The notes: generated by a model from the letters alone, not told the origin. DNA of 38,689 bases from Mycobacterium sp. (GCA_026393245.1 JAPLAO010000105.1:1-38689), one strand, 5' to 3'; positions 7,252-16,725 are shown, numbered from the stretch's first letter. Translations and numbers: made by a program.

Positions 7252-10200
7252 TTAGCGCGGCTTTGCCAGCGGAAACGGTAGCGTTTCTCGAATACTTCGG
7301 CCGGTGATCAGCATGACCACGCGGTCGACCCCCATCCCGAGACCCCCGGTCGGCGGCATGGCGTACTCCATGGCCTGCAGAAAGTCCTCGTCGAGTTCCA
7401 TCGCCTCGGGGTCACCGCCGGCCGCCAACAGGGACTGTTGCTGCAGGCGGCGGCGTTGTTCGACGGGATCGGTGAGCTCGCTGTAGGCGGTGCCCAACTC
7501 CACGCCCCAGGCCACCAGGTCCCAGCGTTCGGCCACGCCGGCCCTGCTGCGGTGCGGTCGAGTCAGTGGCGACACCGAGGTGGGGAAGTCGGTGTAGAAC
7601 GTCGGGGCCTCGGTGTGACCCTCGACGAGGTGTTCGTACATCTCCAGCACCAGTGCGCCGGCGTCCCAGTGGCTCAGATATCCGATCCCGGCCCCGTCGC
7701 ACAGCCGACGCAGGGTGGACGGTTCGGTATCGGGATCGACGTGTTCGCCGATCGCCTCCGACACCGCGGCGTGGACGGTCTTCGTCGCCCAGTGTCCGGA
7801 GATGTCGACCGGCACCAGTGCGCCCGAGTCATCGGCTGCGGGCCGCATCACCACCTGCGAGCCGTTGGCCGCCGCCGCCGCGTTCTGAATGAGTTCCCGG
7901 CAGCCGTCGATCCACGTGAGGTAATCGGCGTGCGCCTGGTAGGCCTCCAACAGGGTGAACTCCGGGTTGTGGCTGAAGTCCACACCTTCATTGCGGAACG
8001 CGCGGCCGAGCTCGAAGACGCGTTCCACCCCGCCCACGCACAGTCGTTTGAGATAGAGCTCGGGCGCGATCCGCAGGTACAGATCGAGGTCGTAGGCGTT
8101 GATATGGGTCCGGAACGGCCGGGCGTTGGCGCCGCCGTGGATCTGCTGCAGGATCGGCGTCTCGACCTCAAGAAAACCCTTGGCGAACAACGTCTCCCGG
8201 ATCGAGTGCAGAATGTCGCTGCGGGCTCGGATGAGATCCCGGGCCGCCGGGTTGACAGCCAGGTCGATGTAGCGTGCCCGCACCCGCGCCTCCGGGTCGG
8301 TCAGGCCCTTCCATTTGTCCGGCAGGGGTCGCAGACACTTGCCCAGCATTCGCCACTGGCTCACCAGTACCGAGCGAGTGCCATTGCGGCTGTAACCCAT
8401 GGTGCCGGTTGCCTCGATCAGGTCACCGAGGTCTACGTCGGCGAAATCTGCTGTGCTCGAATTGATTTCTGACTGCTCCAGCACCAGTTGCGCGTCGCCG
8501 GACCAGTCCCGCAATTGGGCGAACGTCACCCCGCCGTAGTCCCGGGTCCGCAGCACCCGTCCGGCTACCGTGACCGAGGCGCCGTCGTCGGCGGCAATCG
8601 CCGCGGAAATCGTGTGACTCGGCGGCCGGCCTACCGGATACGCGTCGATGCCCCTGTCCTGCAGGGCTTTCAGTTTCGCCAGCCGAACCCGAACCTGTTC
8701 GGGCAGTCGGTGTTCATCGCGGGCCGCATCGGTGTCGGTCAGGGCCACGGACGGCGCACTGCCGTCGGCGTTCAGTCCCGCGGTGGCGGCAACGTCACGT
8801 GGCACCGCGGAGTACTGGCCGGTGTGCTGCTTAGCCCTTCGGCGGAACGGCAGTACCAGGAAACCCTCGGCGATCACCGAGGCCACGCCGACCCGCGGGA
8901 TCAGTCGGGTGTCCTCATAGCAGGCGTACCGCGGAACCCATTGCGGCTGATACTTCATATTGGATCGGTAGAGCGTCTCCAGTTGCCACCAGCGCGAGAA
9001 GAACACCAGCAGTGCCCGCCACAGCCTCGCCACCGGGCCCGCACCCAATTGTGCGCCCTGTTCGAATGCAGACCGGAACATGGCGAAATTCAGCGAAACA
9101 CGATTAACGCCAACGGTTTCGGCCTGTTGCAGCAACTCGGTGACCATCAACTCGATGGTCCCGTTGGGTGACTGCGGTGAACGGCGCATGACGTCCAGTG
9201 ACAGCCCGTTACTGCCCCACGGCACCAGCGAGAGCATCGCGACGACGGTGGCATCACCTGCCGCTTGGTCATCTTGCACGGCCTCCACCAAAAGACAGTC
9301 GCCGTCGGCCCGGTCACCCAACCGGCCCAGCGCCATCGAGAAGCCACGCTCGGTCTCGGTGTCGCGCCAGGCGTCAGCGCGTGTGATGACGTCGGCCATC
9401 TGAGTCTCGGACAGATCCCGGTGCCGGCGCATGCGGACGGTCAGGCCGGCGCGCTTGGCGCGGGTGACGGCCTGGCGTACCGCTTTCATATCCGGCCCGG
9501 ACAATCGGAACTGATCTGGATACAGGATCGCTTCGTCGCCGAGTTGCAGTGCGGTGAGGCCCGCTTCGCGGAATGACTGGGCGGCAGTCGAACTCGCTCC
9601 CATCACGCCCGGCGCCCAGCCGTAATCCCGGCACAGTTGCAGCCACGCCGCGATCGCCTGCGGCCAGGCGCGCGGATCGCCCACCGGGTCACCACTGGCG
9701 AGGCAGACACCGATTTCGACGCGGTAGGTGACCGCGGCCCGCCCGTTGGGGGCGAAGATCACCGACTTGTCCCGCCGCGTCGCGAAGTAACCCAGGGAGT
9801 CGTTCTTGCCGTAGACCTCCAGCAGTCCGCGGATCGCGGACTCGTCCTCACCGGTCAGGGCATTCTCGGCGCGCTGGGACTGGAACAGCACCACCGCGGC
9901 GGCCATCAGCGCCAGCGCACCGAACAGGCCGAACAGCGCGTTGAGGAATCCGTGCGGTTTTCCGGCGAACAGATCGGGCGTGGCGACGACGAACCCGCTG
10001 ACCCGGTTGACCGCGTAGGCCAGCCGGTAGTCGGGTTGCAGCGAACCGGGGAAAAGTTCTAGCAGCCCCCAGGCCAGCGCGATGCCCAGCAGGTTCCCGG
10101 CCACCAGCACCGCGGCGGCCTTGTATAGCGCTCCGCGACGCACCTTGGCCGAGAACTCGTGGTAGGCCAGCACCAGCACCGCGATGACGGCGATATGGAA

Positions 10201-10557
10201 TGTCAGGCCCAGGAATTCGCCGATGTCCTCGTAGCGGCTGCCGTCAGTCTTGATCAGCGACCCGATATCGAAGCCGACGGTGATCACCAGGATGACCACC
10301 AGTACCCACCAGGCGATCCGCTTCTGTGCGGCCAGCGCCCCGGCCATAATGGCAAGTGCGAATGCCCAGGCGAAGCTGGTGTCGGGGAAGTTGAACAGGT
10401 ACGTGTCGACGAACTCCCGGGGAACCTTGGTCAGGTGCCGGATCGTCGGCGAGATACTCGACAGCAGCGAGGCGAACGCGATGACGCCCAGAACCCAGCC
10501 CGCCGCCGCGGGCACCCAGTGCAACCCGGACCGCGTCCGGCGCATCGTGACCGTCAT
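7252..10557 (-). CDS. lysX: LysX: bifunctional lysyl-tRNA synthetase / phosphatidylglycerol lysyltransferase
   Basis: About 1101 residues combining MprF and LysRS modules. The order is: a multi-helix membrane region (about residues 10-225) beginning [16 protein letters not shown]; a DUF2156 lysyl-transferase domain (about 235-570) with [29 protein letters not shown] and [10 protein letters not shown]; an OB fold (about 640-740); and a class II LysRS core with motif 2 [14 protein letters not shown] and motif 3 [17 protein letters not shown]. In M. tuberculosis LysX makes lysyl-phosphatidylglycerol, giving resistance to cationic peptides. It is first of a three-gene minus-strand operon. The ATG at 10557 is preferred because TATCCT ends 8 nt upstream; an ATG two codons earlier lies too close to that box for a leaderless start. 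Confidence 0.95.
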   Translation of the reverse strand: MTVTMRRTRSGLHWVPAAAGWVLGVIAFASLLSSISPTIRHLTKVPREFVDTYLFNFPDTSFAWAFALAIMAGALAAQKRIAWWVLVVILVITVGFDIGSLIKTDGSRYEDIGEFLGLTFHIAVIAVLVLAYHEFSAKVRRGALYKAAAVLVAGNLLGIALAWGLLELFPGSLQPDYRLAYAVNRVSGFVVATPDLFAGKPHGFLNALFGLFGALALMAAAVVLFQSQRAENALTGEDESAIRGLLEVYGKNDSLGYFATRRDKSVIFAPNGRAAVTYRVEIGVCLASGDPVGDPRAWPQAIAAWLQLCRDYGWAPGVMGASSTAAQSFREAGLTALQLGDEAILYPDQFRLSGPDMKAVRQAVTRAKRAGLTVRMRRHRDLSETQMADVITRADAWRDTETERGFSMALGRLGDRADGDCLLVEAVQDDQAAGDATVVAMLSLVPWGSNGLSLDVMRRSPQSPNGTIELMVTELLQQAETVGVNRVSLNFAMFRSAFEQGAQLGAGPVARLWRALLVFFSRWWQLETLYRSNMKYQPQWVPRYACYEDTRLIPRVGVASVIAEGFLVLPFRRRAKQHTGQYSAVPRDVAATAGLNADGSAPSVALTDTDAARDEHRLPEQVRVRLAKLKALQDRGIDAYPVGRPPSHTISAAIAADDGASVTVAGRVLRTRDYGGVTFAQLRDWSGDAQLVLEQSEINSSTADFADVDLGDLIEATGTMGYSRNGTRSVLVSQWRMLGKCLRPLPDKWKGLTDPEARVRARYIDLAVNPAARDLIRARSDILHSIRETLFAKGFLEVETPILQQIHGGANARPFRTHINAYDLDLYLRIAPELYLKRLCVGGVERVFELGRAFRNEGVDFSHNPEFTLLEAYQAHADYLTWIDGCRELIQNAAAAANGSQVVMRPAADDSGALVPVDISGHWATKTVHAAVSEAIGEHVDPDTEPSTLRRLCDGAGIGYLSHWDAGALVLEMYEHLVEGHTEAPTFYTDFPTSVSPLTRPHRSRAGVAERWDLVAWGVELGTAYSELTDPVEQRRRLQQQSLLAAGGDPEAMELDEDFLQAMEYAMPPTGGLGMGVDRVVMLITGRSIRETLPFPLAKPR

Positions 10558-10565
10558 AGACATCC

Positions 10566-10571
10566 AGGATA
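10566..10571 (-). promoter_or_regulatory. Candidate -10 box for the lysX operon
   Basis: TATCCT on the minus strand fits TANNNT and ends 8 nt before the ATG at 10557. No Shine-Dalgarno sequence is visible. If used, it would give a leaderless lysX mRNA. Confidence 0.35.
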
Positions 10572-10624
10572 TTCGCTGCGCACCTTCGGCGTGACGGCGC
10601 GGTTCGCCACGGCGGCGATGTAGC

Positions 10625-10960
10625 TCAGCTGATCGGACCGGTGTACTTCTCGCCCGGGCCGAAACCAGGCTCGTCGGGCGCCGCGCTGGCCTCCCGGAAC
10701 GCCAGTTGCAGACTCCGCAGGCCGTCCCCGATGGGTTTCGCGTGCGGTCCCAGGTACTCCATCGAGGCCGTCACCAGTCCGGCCAGCGCGGTGATCAGCC
10801 GTCGAGCCTCGTCGAGGTCGCGATATTCGCTGGTATCGGGATCGGCCGACGACAGCCCGATCTTCTCGGCCGCCGAACTCATCAGCATGACCGCCGCGCG
10901 GCTGATCACCTCGATCGCGGGTACCTCGGCCAGATCGCGGATGTCGGGGTTGTCCATCAT
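10625..10960 (-). CDS. DUF1844-domain protein
   Basis: A 111-residue ([13 protein letters not shown] start) acidic helical protein with the DUF1844 pattern [34 protein letters not shown] and [20 protein letters not shown]. The family is widespread next to infC in Actinobacteria; no biochemical function is known to me. It has no signal peptide or membrane segment. It points away from infC and lies upstream of the lysX operon with a 67-bp gap. The start is either of two adjacent ATGs (10960 or 10957); an extended reading from 11038 would begin in the infC leader and is not favoured. Confidence 0.8.
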   Translation of the reverse strand: MMDNPDIRDLAEVPAIEVISRAAVMLMSSAAEKIGLSSADPDTSEYRDLDEARRLITALAGLVTASMEYLGPHAKPIGDGLRSLQLAFREASAAPDEPGFGPGEKYTGPIS

Positions 10961-11093
10961 GGCTGTTAGACTTCCACGGACGACCGTCCCGGCGTATGCC
11001 AGGACAGCAAGTGGAGTCCCACTCCCACCGCCGGCCACGGATCACGATTCGCAGGTTGCGCGGTCCGGTCTTGGATACCTGAGGGTATTCGTA
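10961..11093. other. Upstream part of the DUF1844-infC divergent non-coding region
   Basis: No gene seen. It must hold the promoter for infC and probably that of the DUF1844 gene. TAGACT at 10967-10972 (plus strand) matches TANNNT but has no clear -35 partner, so I do not call it a promoter. GGATACC/GGTATTC at 11073-11090 is an imperfect inverted repeat of unknown role. Confidence 0.4.
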
Positions 11094-11268
11094 CTGCGCG
11101 TTGCGCAGGCGGCTGATGCCGTGATCGGTCGGCTTGGGCCCTGCTTTATGCAGGGCCTATCTGTTTGGTTGGCACGTTGCGGCCAAACAGAATGCTGGTG
11201 GCGTGACCTGCGAGCTGTTCCGGATTCCCACGGACGGTCTGTCGCACAGACCGAACCAGGGAGGCCCC
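11094..11268 (+). promoter_or_regulatory. Structured 5' leader of infC-rpmI-rplT
   Basis: Four inverted repeats lie in series before infC. They are CTGCGC/GCGCAG (11094-11108, 3-nt loop); GGCCCTGC/GCAGGGCC (11137-11157, 5-nt loop); CTGTTTGG/CCAAACAG (11161-11190, 14-nt loop); and CGGTCTGT/ACAGACCG (11235-11253, 3-nt loop). The Shine-Dalgarno sequence AGGGAGG follows the last one directly. None has a U-run after it, so intrinsic attenuation is not obvious; translational control or an L20/IF3-binding leader is more likely. In Bacillus and E. coli this operon is controlled by L20 and IF3. Whether this leader belongs to a known Rfam family I cannot tell. Confidence 0.55.
11258..11264 (+). promoter_or_regulatory. 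infC: Shine-Dalgarno sequence that fixes the infC start
   Basis: AGGGAGG followed by CCCC and then ATC AGC ACT GAG. The spacing places the ribosome on the ATC codon at 11269, exactly where the IF3 family begins ([11 protein letters not shown]). No ATG, GTG or TTG lies at a usable distance. Confidence 0.7.
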
Positions 11269-11917
<649 letters not shown>

Positions 11918-11931
<14 letters not shown>

Positions 11932-11949
11932 TCAGACCAACGCTTAGTC
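11918..11949. repeat. 16-bp tandem duplication over the infC stop codon
   Basis: AGACCATCGCTTAGTC and AGACCAACGCTTAGTC lie head to tail with one mismatch. The first copy contains the infC TAG stop (11929-11931), the second an out-of-use copy of the same sequence. Confidence 0.85.
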
Positions 11950-11977
11950 ACCACCGATAGAAGAGAACTGAGGAAAG

Positions 11978-12172
11978 ATGCCCAAGGCCAAGACCCACAG
12001 CGGGGCAGGCAAGCGGTTCCGCAAGACCGGAACCGGCAAGATCGTGCGGCAGAAGGCGGGCCGCCGCCACCTGCTCGAGCACAAGGCGTCCAAGCGGACC
12101 CGCCGTCTCGACGGTCGCACCACCGTCGCGGCCAATGACACCAAGCGCGTCAAGAAGTTGCTCAACGGCTGA
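11978..12172 (+). CDS. rpmI: 50S ribosomal protein L35
   Basis: A 64-residue, strongly basic protein, the normal length for L35. It starts [20 protein letters not shown] and carries the family motifs [18 protein letters not shown] and KRVKKLLNG. It lies 46 bp after infC with GAGGAAAG directly before the ATG as ribosome-binding site. It assembles into the large subunit and is co-expressed with L20. Confidence 0.98.
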   Translation: MPKAKTHSGAGKRFRKTGTGKIVRQKAGRRHLLEHKASKRTRRLDGRTTVAANDTKRVKKLLNG

Positions 12173-12185
12173 CGCCGCACCCCCT

Positions 12186-12207
12186 AACTTTTCGAAAACT
12201 TTTCGAA
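12186..12207. repeat. 11-bp perfect direct repeat that also forms a dyad, rpmI-rplT spacer
   Basis: AACTTTTCGAA occurs twice in tandem. The overlap creates the perfect inverted repeat TTCGAAAA-C-TTTTCGAA (12191-12207), which in RNA could form a 7-bp stem with a 3-nt loop just before the rplT ribosome-binding site. It resembles half of an SOS box, but the spacing does not fit LexA. Confidence 0.7.
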
Positions 12208-12228
12208 CGAGCGAGAAGAGGAACACCC

Positions 12229-12618
12229 ATGGCACGCGTCAAGCGCGCAGTCAATGCCCATAAGAAGCGGCGGACCCTGCTCAAGGCGTCCAAGGGCTAC
12301 CGCGGACAGCGGTCCCGGCTTTATCGCAAAGCCAAAGAGCAGCAACTGCATTCGTTGAATTACGCCTACCGGGACCGTCGTGCCCGCAAGGGTGATTTCC
12401 GAAAGTTGTGGATCACCCGGATCAACGCGGCGGCCCGCGCTAACGACATCACCTACAACCGGCTGATCCAGGGTCTCAAGGCCGCCGGTGTGGAGGTCGA
12501 CCGCAAGAACCTTTCCGACATCGCGATCAGTGATCCGGCGGCGTTCACCGCACTGGTCGATATCGCGAAAGCCGCACTGCCGCAGGACGTCAACGCGCCG
12601 ACCGGTGAGGCTGCCTGA
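12229..12618 (+). CDS. rplT: 50S ribosomal protein L20
   Basis: A 129-residue basic protein with typical L20 sequence: [55 protein letters not shown] and [17 protein letters not shown]20 is needed early in 50S assembly and in several bacteria represses its own operon by binding the mRNA leader. The ribosome-binding site AGAGGAA lies 8 nt upstream of the ATG. The last 10 residues ([10 protein letters not shown]) are a non-conserved tail. Confidence 0.98.
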   Translation: MARVKRAVNAHKKRRTLLKASKGYRGQRSRLYRKAKEQQLHSLNYAYRDRRARKGDFRKLWITRINAAARANDITYNRLIQGLKAAGVEVDRKNLSDIAISDPAAFTALVDIAKAALPQDVNAPTGEAA

Positions 12619-12641
12619 CGGGGACGGATGGCTCCGGCCCC

Positions 12642-13439
12642 ATGGCCACGTCGGACATCCTGACGCCGAAATCCGCCCGGGTGGTGGCTGCGGTCAAACT
12701 GCAGCGCCACAGCGGGCGAGTTCGCGCCGGTCTGTTTCTGGCCGAAGGGCCTAATCTCGTCGAGGCCGCCGCCGCGCGTGATGTGGTGGAGGAGGTCTTC
12801 GCTACTGCGGCAGCAGTGGACCGTCATCCCAAGCTCCTGCGCGATATGGCGGTGACCCTGGTGACGGAACCAGCCGCAAAAGCGTTGTCCGACACCGTCA
12901 CTCCGTCGGGGCTCGTCGCAGTGTGCCGAATTCCAGAACCCCGGCTCAATGAGGTTCTCGGCGACAAGCCCACCCTGATCGCCGTCGCGGTGGATCTCTC
13001 CGAACCCGGCAACGCCGGAACGCTGATCCGGATCGCGCACGCGATGGGCGCGGCAGCGGTGGTCTTTGCCGGCAACAGCGTGGACCCGTACAACGGGAAA
13101 TGCCTGCGGTCCTCGGCGGGAAGCATCTTCGCGGTCCCGGTCATCTCCGAAACAGATACCGCCGGACTGCTCGCGCAGTTGCGGTCGGCGGGTCTGCGGA
13201 TCGTGGCGACCACACTGGACGGCGAGACGAGTCTGGACGATGCCGGCGCACTGTTGGCCGCGCCGACCGCATGGGTCTTCGGTCCGGAGTCCCAGGGACT
13301 GCCCGACGAGGTCGCCGAGCTGTCCGACGACCGGGTCGTGATCCCGATGTCGGCCGGTGCCGAGAGCCTGAACGTGGCCGCGGCCGCGGCGATCTGTCTC
13401 TATCAGAGCGCCCGTGCCCAGCGGCAGAGCCTAGGCTGA
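12642..13439 (+). CDS. tsnR: TrmH/SpoU-family RNA 2'-O-methyltransferase (TsnR-like)
   Basis: A 265-residue SPOUT methyltransferase. The N-terminal RNA-binding region (FLAEGPNLVEAA) is followed by the three SpoU motifs: motif 1 DLSEPGNAGTLIRIAHAMGA, motif 2 WVFGPESQGLP and motif 3 VVIPMSAGAESLNVAAAAAI, which build the knotted SAM site. Family members methylate ribose 2'-OH in 23S rRNA or tRNA. The syntenic M. tuberculosis gene Rv1644 is named tsnR by similarity to thiostrepton-resistance methyltransferases, but resistance is not implied. It starts 23 bp after rplT and likely belongs to the same transcript. Confidence 0.9.
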   Translation: MATSDILTPKSARVVAAVKLQRHSGRVRAGLFLAEGPNLVEAAAARDVVEEVFATAAAVDRHPKLLRDMAVTLVTEPAAKALSDTVTPSGLVAVCRIPEPRLNEVLGDKPTLIAVAVDLSEPGNAGTLIRIAHAMGAAAVVFAGNSVDPYNGKCLRSSAGSIFAVPVISETDTAGLLAQLRSAGLRIVATTLDGETSLDDAGALLAAPTAWVFGPESQGLPDEVAELSDDRVVIPMSAGAESLNVAAAAAICLYQSARAQRQSLG

Positions 13440-13444
13440 TCGCC

Positions 13445-14314
13445 GTGGACGTCGAGCCGGTCGGGGAGTCTGGCGCCGTGTCTGGCGCCCCCGCGCAGGG
13501 CATCTCCGGGTGGCTGCGGAGCACCAATCGCAATCCGGGCGTCGTCGCCGCGATCCGGCGGGCCCGTCGCGTGCTGCCCGGCGACCCCGACTTCGGCGAT
13601 CCGCTGTCCGCCGCCGGTGACGGTGCTCCGCAGACCGCCGCTCGGGCGGCCGACCGGCTGATGCCGGATCGCGACGCCGCTACCCGGGAGGTGAGCCTGG
13701 CCACGCTGCAACTGTGGCAGGCCATCACCGAGCGGGTGTCGGGTCGTCCGGCCAACGCCGAGGTGACGTTCTTATTCACCGACCTGGTCAGTTTCTCGGA
13801 ATGGTCGCTGAAGGCCGGCGACGATGCCGCGCTGCGCCTACTGCGTCAGGTGGCCCAAGCCGCCGAACCACCCGTGCTCGATGCCGGCGGCCAGATCGTC
13901 AAGCGCATGGGCGACGGCATGATGGCTGCCTTCACCGAACCAGTCACCGCGGTTCGTGCCGCAGTGGAGGCGCTGGAAGCCGTGAAAACCGTTGAGGTGG
14001 ATGGCCATACGCCACGCATGCGAGCAGGCATCCACACCGGCCGGCCGCAGCGTATCGGTGCGGACTGGCTGGGCGTGGACGTCAACATCGCGGCCCGGGC
14101 GATGGAGCGCGCCACCCGCGGTGGGCTCATCATCTCGGGGCCGACGCTTGATCGGATCTCCGCCGAGGATCTGGAGTCGCTCGCAGTGAGTGTCACGCGG
14201 GTGCGTCGCCAGGTGTTCGCGCCACGTCAGCAGGGCGTGCCGGCGGACCTGGTGATGTACTGGGTCAAGGCGCAACGAGATGCGTCGAGCGAGGATGAGT
14301 CGGACGACGCATGA
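13445..14314 (+). CDS. Class III adenylate cyclase (Rv1647 type)
   Basis: A 289-residue soluble protein with an N-terminal helical region of about 100 residues and a class III cyclase homology domain. Key residues visible are the first metal-binding Asp in FTDLVSFSEW (near 111), Lys before the second Asp in IVKRMGDGMMAAF (near 152-158), and GVDVNIAARAMERA carrying the adenine-selecting Asp and the transition-state Asn/Arg. All catalytic positions appear present, so cAMP synthesis is likely. The GTG start follows the tsnR stop by 5 bp. The downstream membrane-protein gene overlaps it by 4 bp (ATGA), implying translational coupling. M. tuberculosis Rv1647 occupies the same place. Confidence 0.88.
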   Translation: MDVEPVGESGAVSGAPAQGISGWLRSTNRNPGVVAAIRRARRVLPGDPDFGDPLSAAGDGAPQTAARAADRLMPDRDAATREVSLATLQLWQAITERVSGRPANAEVTFLFTDLVSFSEWSLKAGDDAALRLLRQVAQAAEPPVLDAGGQIVKRMGDGMMAAFTEPVTAVRAAVEALEAVKTVEVDGHTPRMRAGIHTGRPQRIGADWLGVDVNIAARAMERATRGGLIISGPTLDRISAEDLESLAVSVTRVRRQVFAPRQQGVPADLVMYWVKAQRDASSEDESDDA

Positions 14315-15177
14315 TCACCGCAATCCTGCTCCGGTTGGGGCGGTTGAAGGTGACGTGCGCGTTCGCCGCAGCACTGGCCGCGGTGGCCTTTGCGCTACTC
14401 CATTTCGGGTCGAAGGTCGAGGCGAACGTCATCCGGCGCGCCAGCACCAATCTGCATAACCTCGGTCAGGGCCGGATCGGCACCCTGATCAGCAGCGCTT
14501 TCGTCAACCCGGTCGATTCGATCCAAATCTGGCTACCCGGGGTGGTGGCGGTGCTCGCACTCGGCGAATTGCTGTGGCACAGCAGACGGGTACTGGTGGC
14601 CTTCGCCGTCGGCCATATCGGCGCCACCTTGATCGTCGCGGCAGGCTTGGCGGCGGCACTGAGTGTTGGGTTGCAATCACGCTCGATCGCTGACGTCGCC
14701 GACGTGGGCATGAGTTACGGCTCAGTGGCAGTACTGGGCACCTTCACCGCGGCGATACCGCGACGTTGGCGGGCAGCGTGGACCGGATGGTGGTTGGCGG
14801 TCGCGTGTGGCTCGGCGGTACTCAGCGGCGGGGACTTCACCTCCATCGGGCATGCTGTCGCGCTGGTTCTCGGCATGGCGCTCGGCACGCGATTCCGGGG
14901 ACCTGCGCACTGGACCATTCCACGCTACGCCTTGCTGGCCGTGGCGTCGGCCTTCTGCTATCTGCTGATCGCCTACGACCGGGTACCCCAGAGCGTTGTG
15001 CTCGGAGTGGTGGGTGTGCTTCTTGCACAGGGCGTTTGGGCTCTGCGGCGAGTGTGGGCGCTGCGCGTGCTCACAAAGGCGGCTCAGACAAACTCGTCGG
15101 CGCTGGCTTCGATCCAGTCCGACAACCAGGTCACCGGCGGATCATCGAGCAGTTCACCGGGCATCAGCCACTCGTAA
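14311..15177 (+). CDS. Rhomboid-like polytopic membrane protein (Rv1648 type)
   Basis: A 288-residue protein with about six to seven membrane helices. GHIGATLI, DVGMSYGSVAVLG (near 132) and SIGHAVALVLGMALG (near 178) match the order of the rhomboid helices that carry the catalytic Ser (GxSx) and His, so it may be a rhomboid-family protease or a related pseudoprotease. It is translationally coupled to the adenylate cyclase by an ATGA overlap, which suggests a joint role. The last about 30 residues (from TKAAQTNSSALASIQ) are Ser-rich, hydrophilic and encoded opposite the end of the convergent GltB-like gene, a 94-bp tail-to-tail overlap. They look like a read-through extension. Confidence 0.7.
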   Translation: MITAILLRLGRLKVTCAFAAALAAVAFALLHFGSKVEANVIRRASTNLHNLGQGRIGTLISSAFVNPVDSIQIWLPGVVAVLALGELLWHSRRVLVAFAVGHIGATLIVAAGLAAALSVGLQSRSIADVADVGMSYGSVAVLGTFTAAIPRRWRAAWTGWWLAVACGSAVLSGGDFTSIGHAVALVLGMALGTRFRGPAHWTIPRYALLAVASAFCYLLIAYDRVPQSVVLGVVGVLLAQGVWALRRVWALRVLTKAAQTNSSALASIQSDNQVTGGSSSSSPGISHS

Positions 15178-16664
15178 ATATCGGCATAGGTTCCGGTGCG
15201 GTAGGAGTCGATGCGTCGGTTCAACATCGACGGCTCCAATTCGGCGAAGCTGTCCAGCCCCATCGATGCCACCATCTGAGCCGCGCTGGCGACCGTCAAC
15301 TGCTGGAAATTGGCCGCTCGGTCGATCTTGTCCGGTACGTGCAGAGCGCGGGCCAGGCCGGCGTCCTGAGTGGCGACTCCGGTGGGGCAGTGGTTGGTGT
15401 GGCATTTCATCGCCTGGATGCAGCCGACCGCGAACATCATCGCGCGGGCCGCCAGGGTGAAGTCCGCGCCCTGGATGATGCGGCGGACGATATCGAAGCC
15501 GGTGGTCACCTTGCCGGATGCGCCGATTTTGACGTGTTCGCGCAGGCCGGTTCCGACCAGACAGTTCTGCACCAGCATCAGACCCTCGGTCAGCGGCATT
15601 CCCACGTGATCCTCGAACTCCTGCGGAGCCGCACCGGTGCCGCCCTCGGCACCGTCGACGATGATGAAATCTGGTGTGACGCCGGTCCGGATCATTGCCT
15701 TGCACATCGACAGAAACTCCGTGCGGGATCCGATGCACAGCTTGAAGCCGACCGGTTTGCCGCCGGATAGGCTGCGCAGCGTTGCGATGAAGTGAACCAG
15801 TTCCAGTGGCGTCGTGAACGCCGTGTGCGCCGGCGGAGACACCACCGTCTGGCCGACGGGAACGCCCCGGGTTTCGGCGATCTCCGGCGTCACCTTGGGG
15901 CCGGGCAGCACGCCACCGAGGCCGGGTTTGGCACCCTGGGACAGTTTGATTGAAATCGCTTTTACCGTCGGAAGATTGGCCTTCTCCCGGAATTTCTCGG
16001 CGTCGAAGTGGCCGTCGGCGGTGCGACAGCCGAAGTAGCCCGAACCGATCTCCCAGATCAGATCACCGCCGTGCTTGAGGTGATACGGGCTGATCGCGCC
16101 TTCGCCGGTATCGTGGGCGAACCCTCCCTTCGCCGCCCCGCCGTTGAGCGCTTCGATCGCGTTACCCGACAGTGCACCGAAACTCATCGCCGAGACATTG
16201 AGCAGCGCGATGTCATAGGGCTTGGTGCAGTCCGGTCCGCCCAGTCGCACCGCGGGCTTCAGGTCGGTGGCCATTTTTGCGCGCAGGGAGTGGCGCAGGA
16301 ACTCGTTGCCGACGGCGTTAAGATTGTGTTCGGTGCCGAATGGTTCGTCGCCCTTCATCCCCTTTGCACGCCGGTACACCGCGTCGCGACTCTCCCGGTT
16401 AAACGGTGTGCCGTCGGTGTTGGACTCGATGAAGTACTGGTAAATCTCCGGGCGGATCAATTCCGCCACGAACCGGGCGTGACCCAGAATCGGATAGGCG
16501 CGAAGGATCGAATGCCGGGTCTGCAGCAGATCCCAGGTGCCCAGGGCCGCCAGTGCGGCAAGCACCGCCGCCAGGATCCACCACAGCGCCCCGATCTTGA
16601 GCGCCAACACCCCGACGGCGATCGCGGCCGCCCAGATTGCCGCGATGATGAACCCTCTGATCAT
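15084..16664 (-). CDS. FMN-binding glutamate synthase-family protein (GltB-like) with N-terminal membrane anchor
   Basis: About 526 residues. Two membrane helices (about 1-45) precede a TIM barrel homologous to the glutamate synthase FMN domain, with AMSFGALSGNAIEALNGGA, GEGAISPYH, ISIKLSQGAKPGLGG, DGAEGGTGAAP and HVKIGASGKV. The [3Fe-4S] ligands CIQAMKCHTNHCPTG (C-x5-C-x4-C) are intact. It lacks the glutamine amidotransferase domain, so it is not a complete glutamate synthase; the acceptor reaction is unknown. AGGAGG lies upstream of two adjacent ATGs; the second (16664) has the better spacing. Its 3' end overlaps the convergent rhomboid-like gene by 94 bp. Confidence 0.88.
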   Translation of the reverse strand: MIRGFIIAAIWAAAIAVGVLALKIGALWWILAAVLAALAALGTWDLLQTRHSILRAYPILGHARFVAELIRPEIYQYFIESNTDGTPFNRESRDAVYRRAKGMKGDEPFGTEHNLNAVGNEFLRHSLRAKMATDLKPAVRLGGPDCTKPYDIALLNVSAMSFGALSGNAIEALNGGAAKGGFAHDTGEGAISPYHLKHGGDLIWEIGSGYFGCRTADGHFDAEKFREKANLPTVKAISIKLSQGAKPGLGGVLPGPKVTPEIAETRGVPVGQTVVSPPAHTAFTTPLELVHFIATLRSLSGGKPVGFKLCIGSRTEFLSMCKAMIRTGVTPDFIIVDGAEGGTGAAPQEFEDHVGMPLTEGLMLVQNCLVGTGLREHVKIGASGKVTTGFDIVRRIIQGADFTLAARAMMFAVGCIQAMKCHTNHCPTGVATQDAGLARALHVPDKIDRAANFQQLTVASAAQMVASMGLDSFAELEPSMLNRRIDSYRTGTYADIYEWLMPGELLDDPPVTWLSDWIEASADEFV

Positions 16665-16719
16665 CAACCCTCCTTCGGCCGGGGCGAAATGCCCGCCGAG
16701 GCGTCATTCTGGCATCACC

Positions 16720-16725
16720 TATGAT
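16720..16725 (+). promoter_or_regulatory. Candidate -10 box for pheST
   Basis: TATGAT is a strong SigA-type -10 in the 128-bp gap between pheS and the divergent GltB-like gene. It implies a 5' UTR of about 60 nt. That UTR contains CGGCAC/GTGCCG (16734-16758), a possible hairpin, and no T-box features. Confidence 0.5.

Noticed and set aside
10610..10680. tRNA-like GATGTAGCTCAGCTGATCGG
   Set aside because: Resembles a tRNA D-arm, but no T-loop (GGTTCGA) or acceptor pairing follows at the right distance, and it is the 3' end of the DUF1844 gene.
12191..12207. LexA box before rplT
   Set aside because: TCGAAA-ACT-TTTCGA has a 3-bp centre and lacks the C/G pair of TCGAAC-N4-GTTCGA; a ribosomal protein gene is also an unlikely SOS target.
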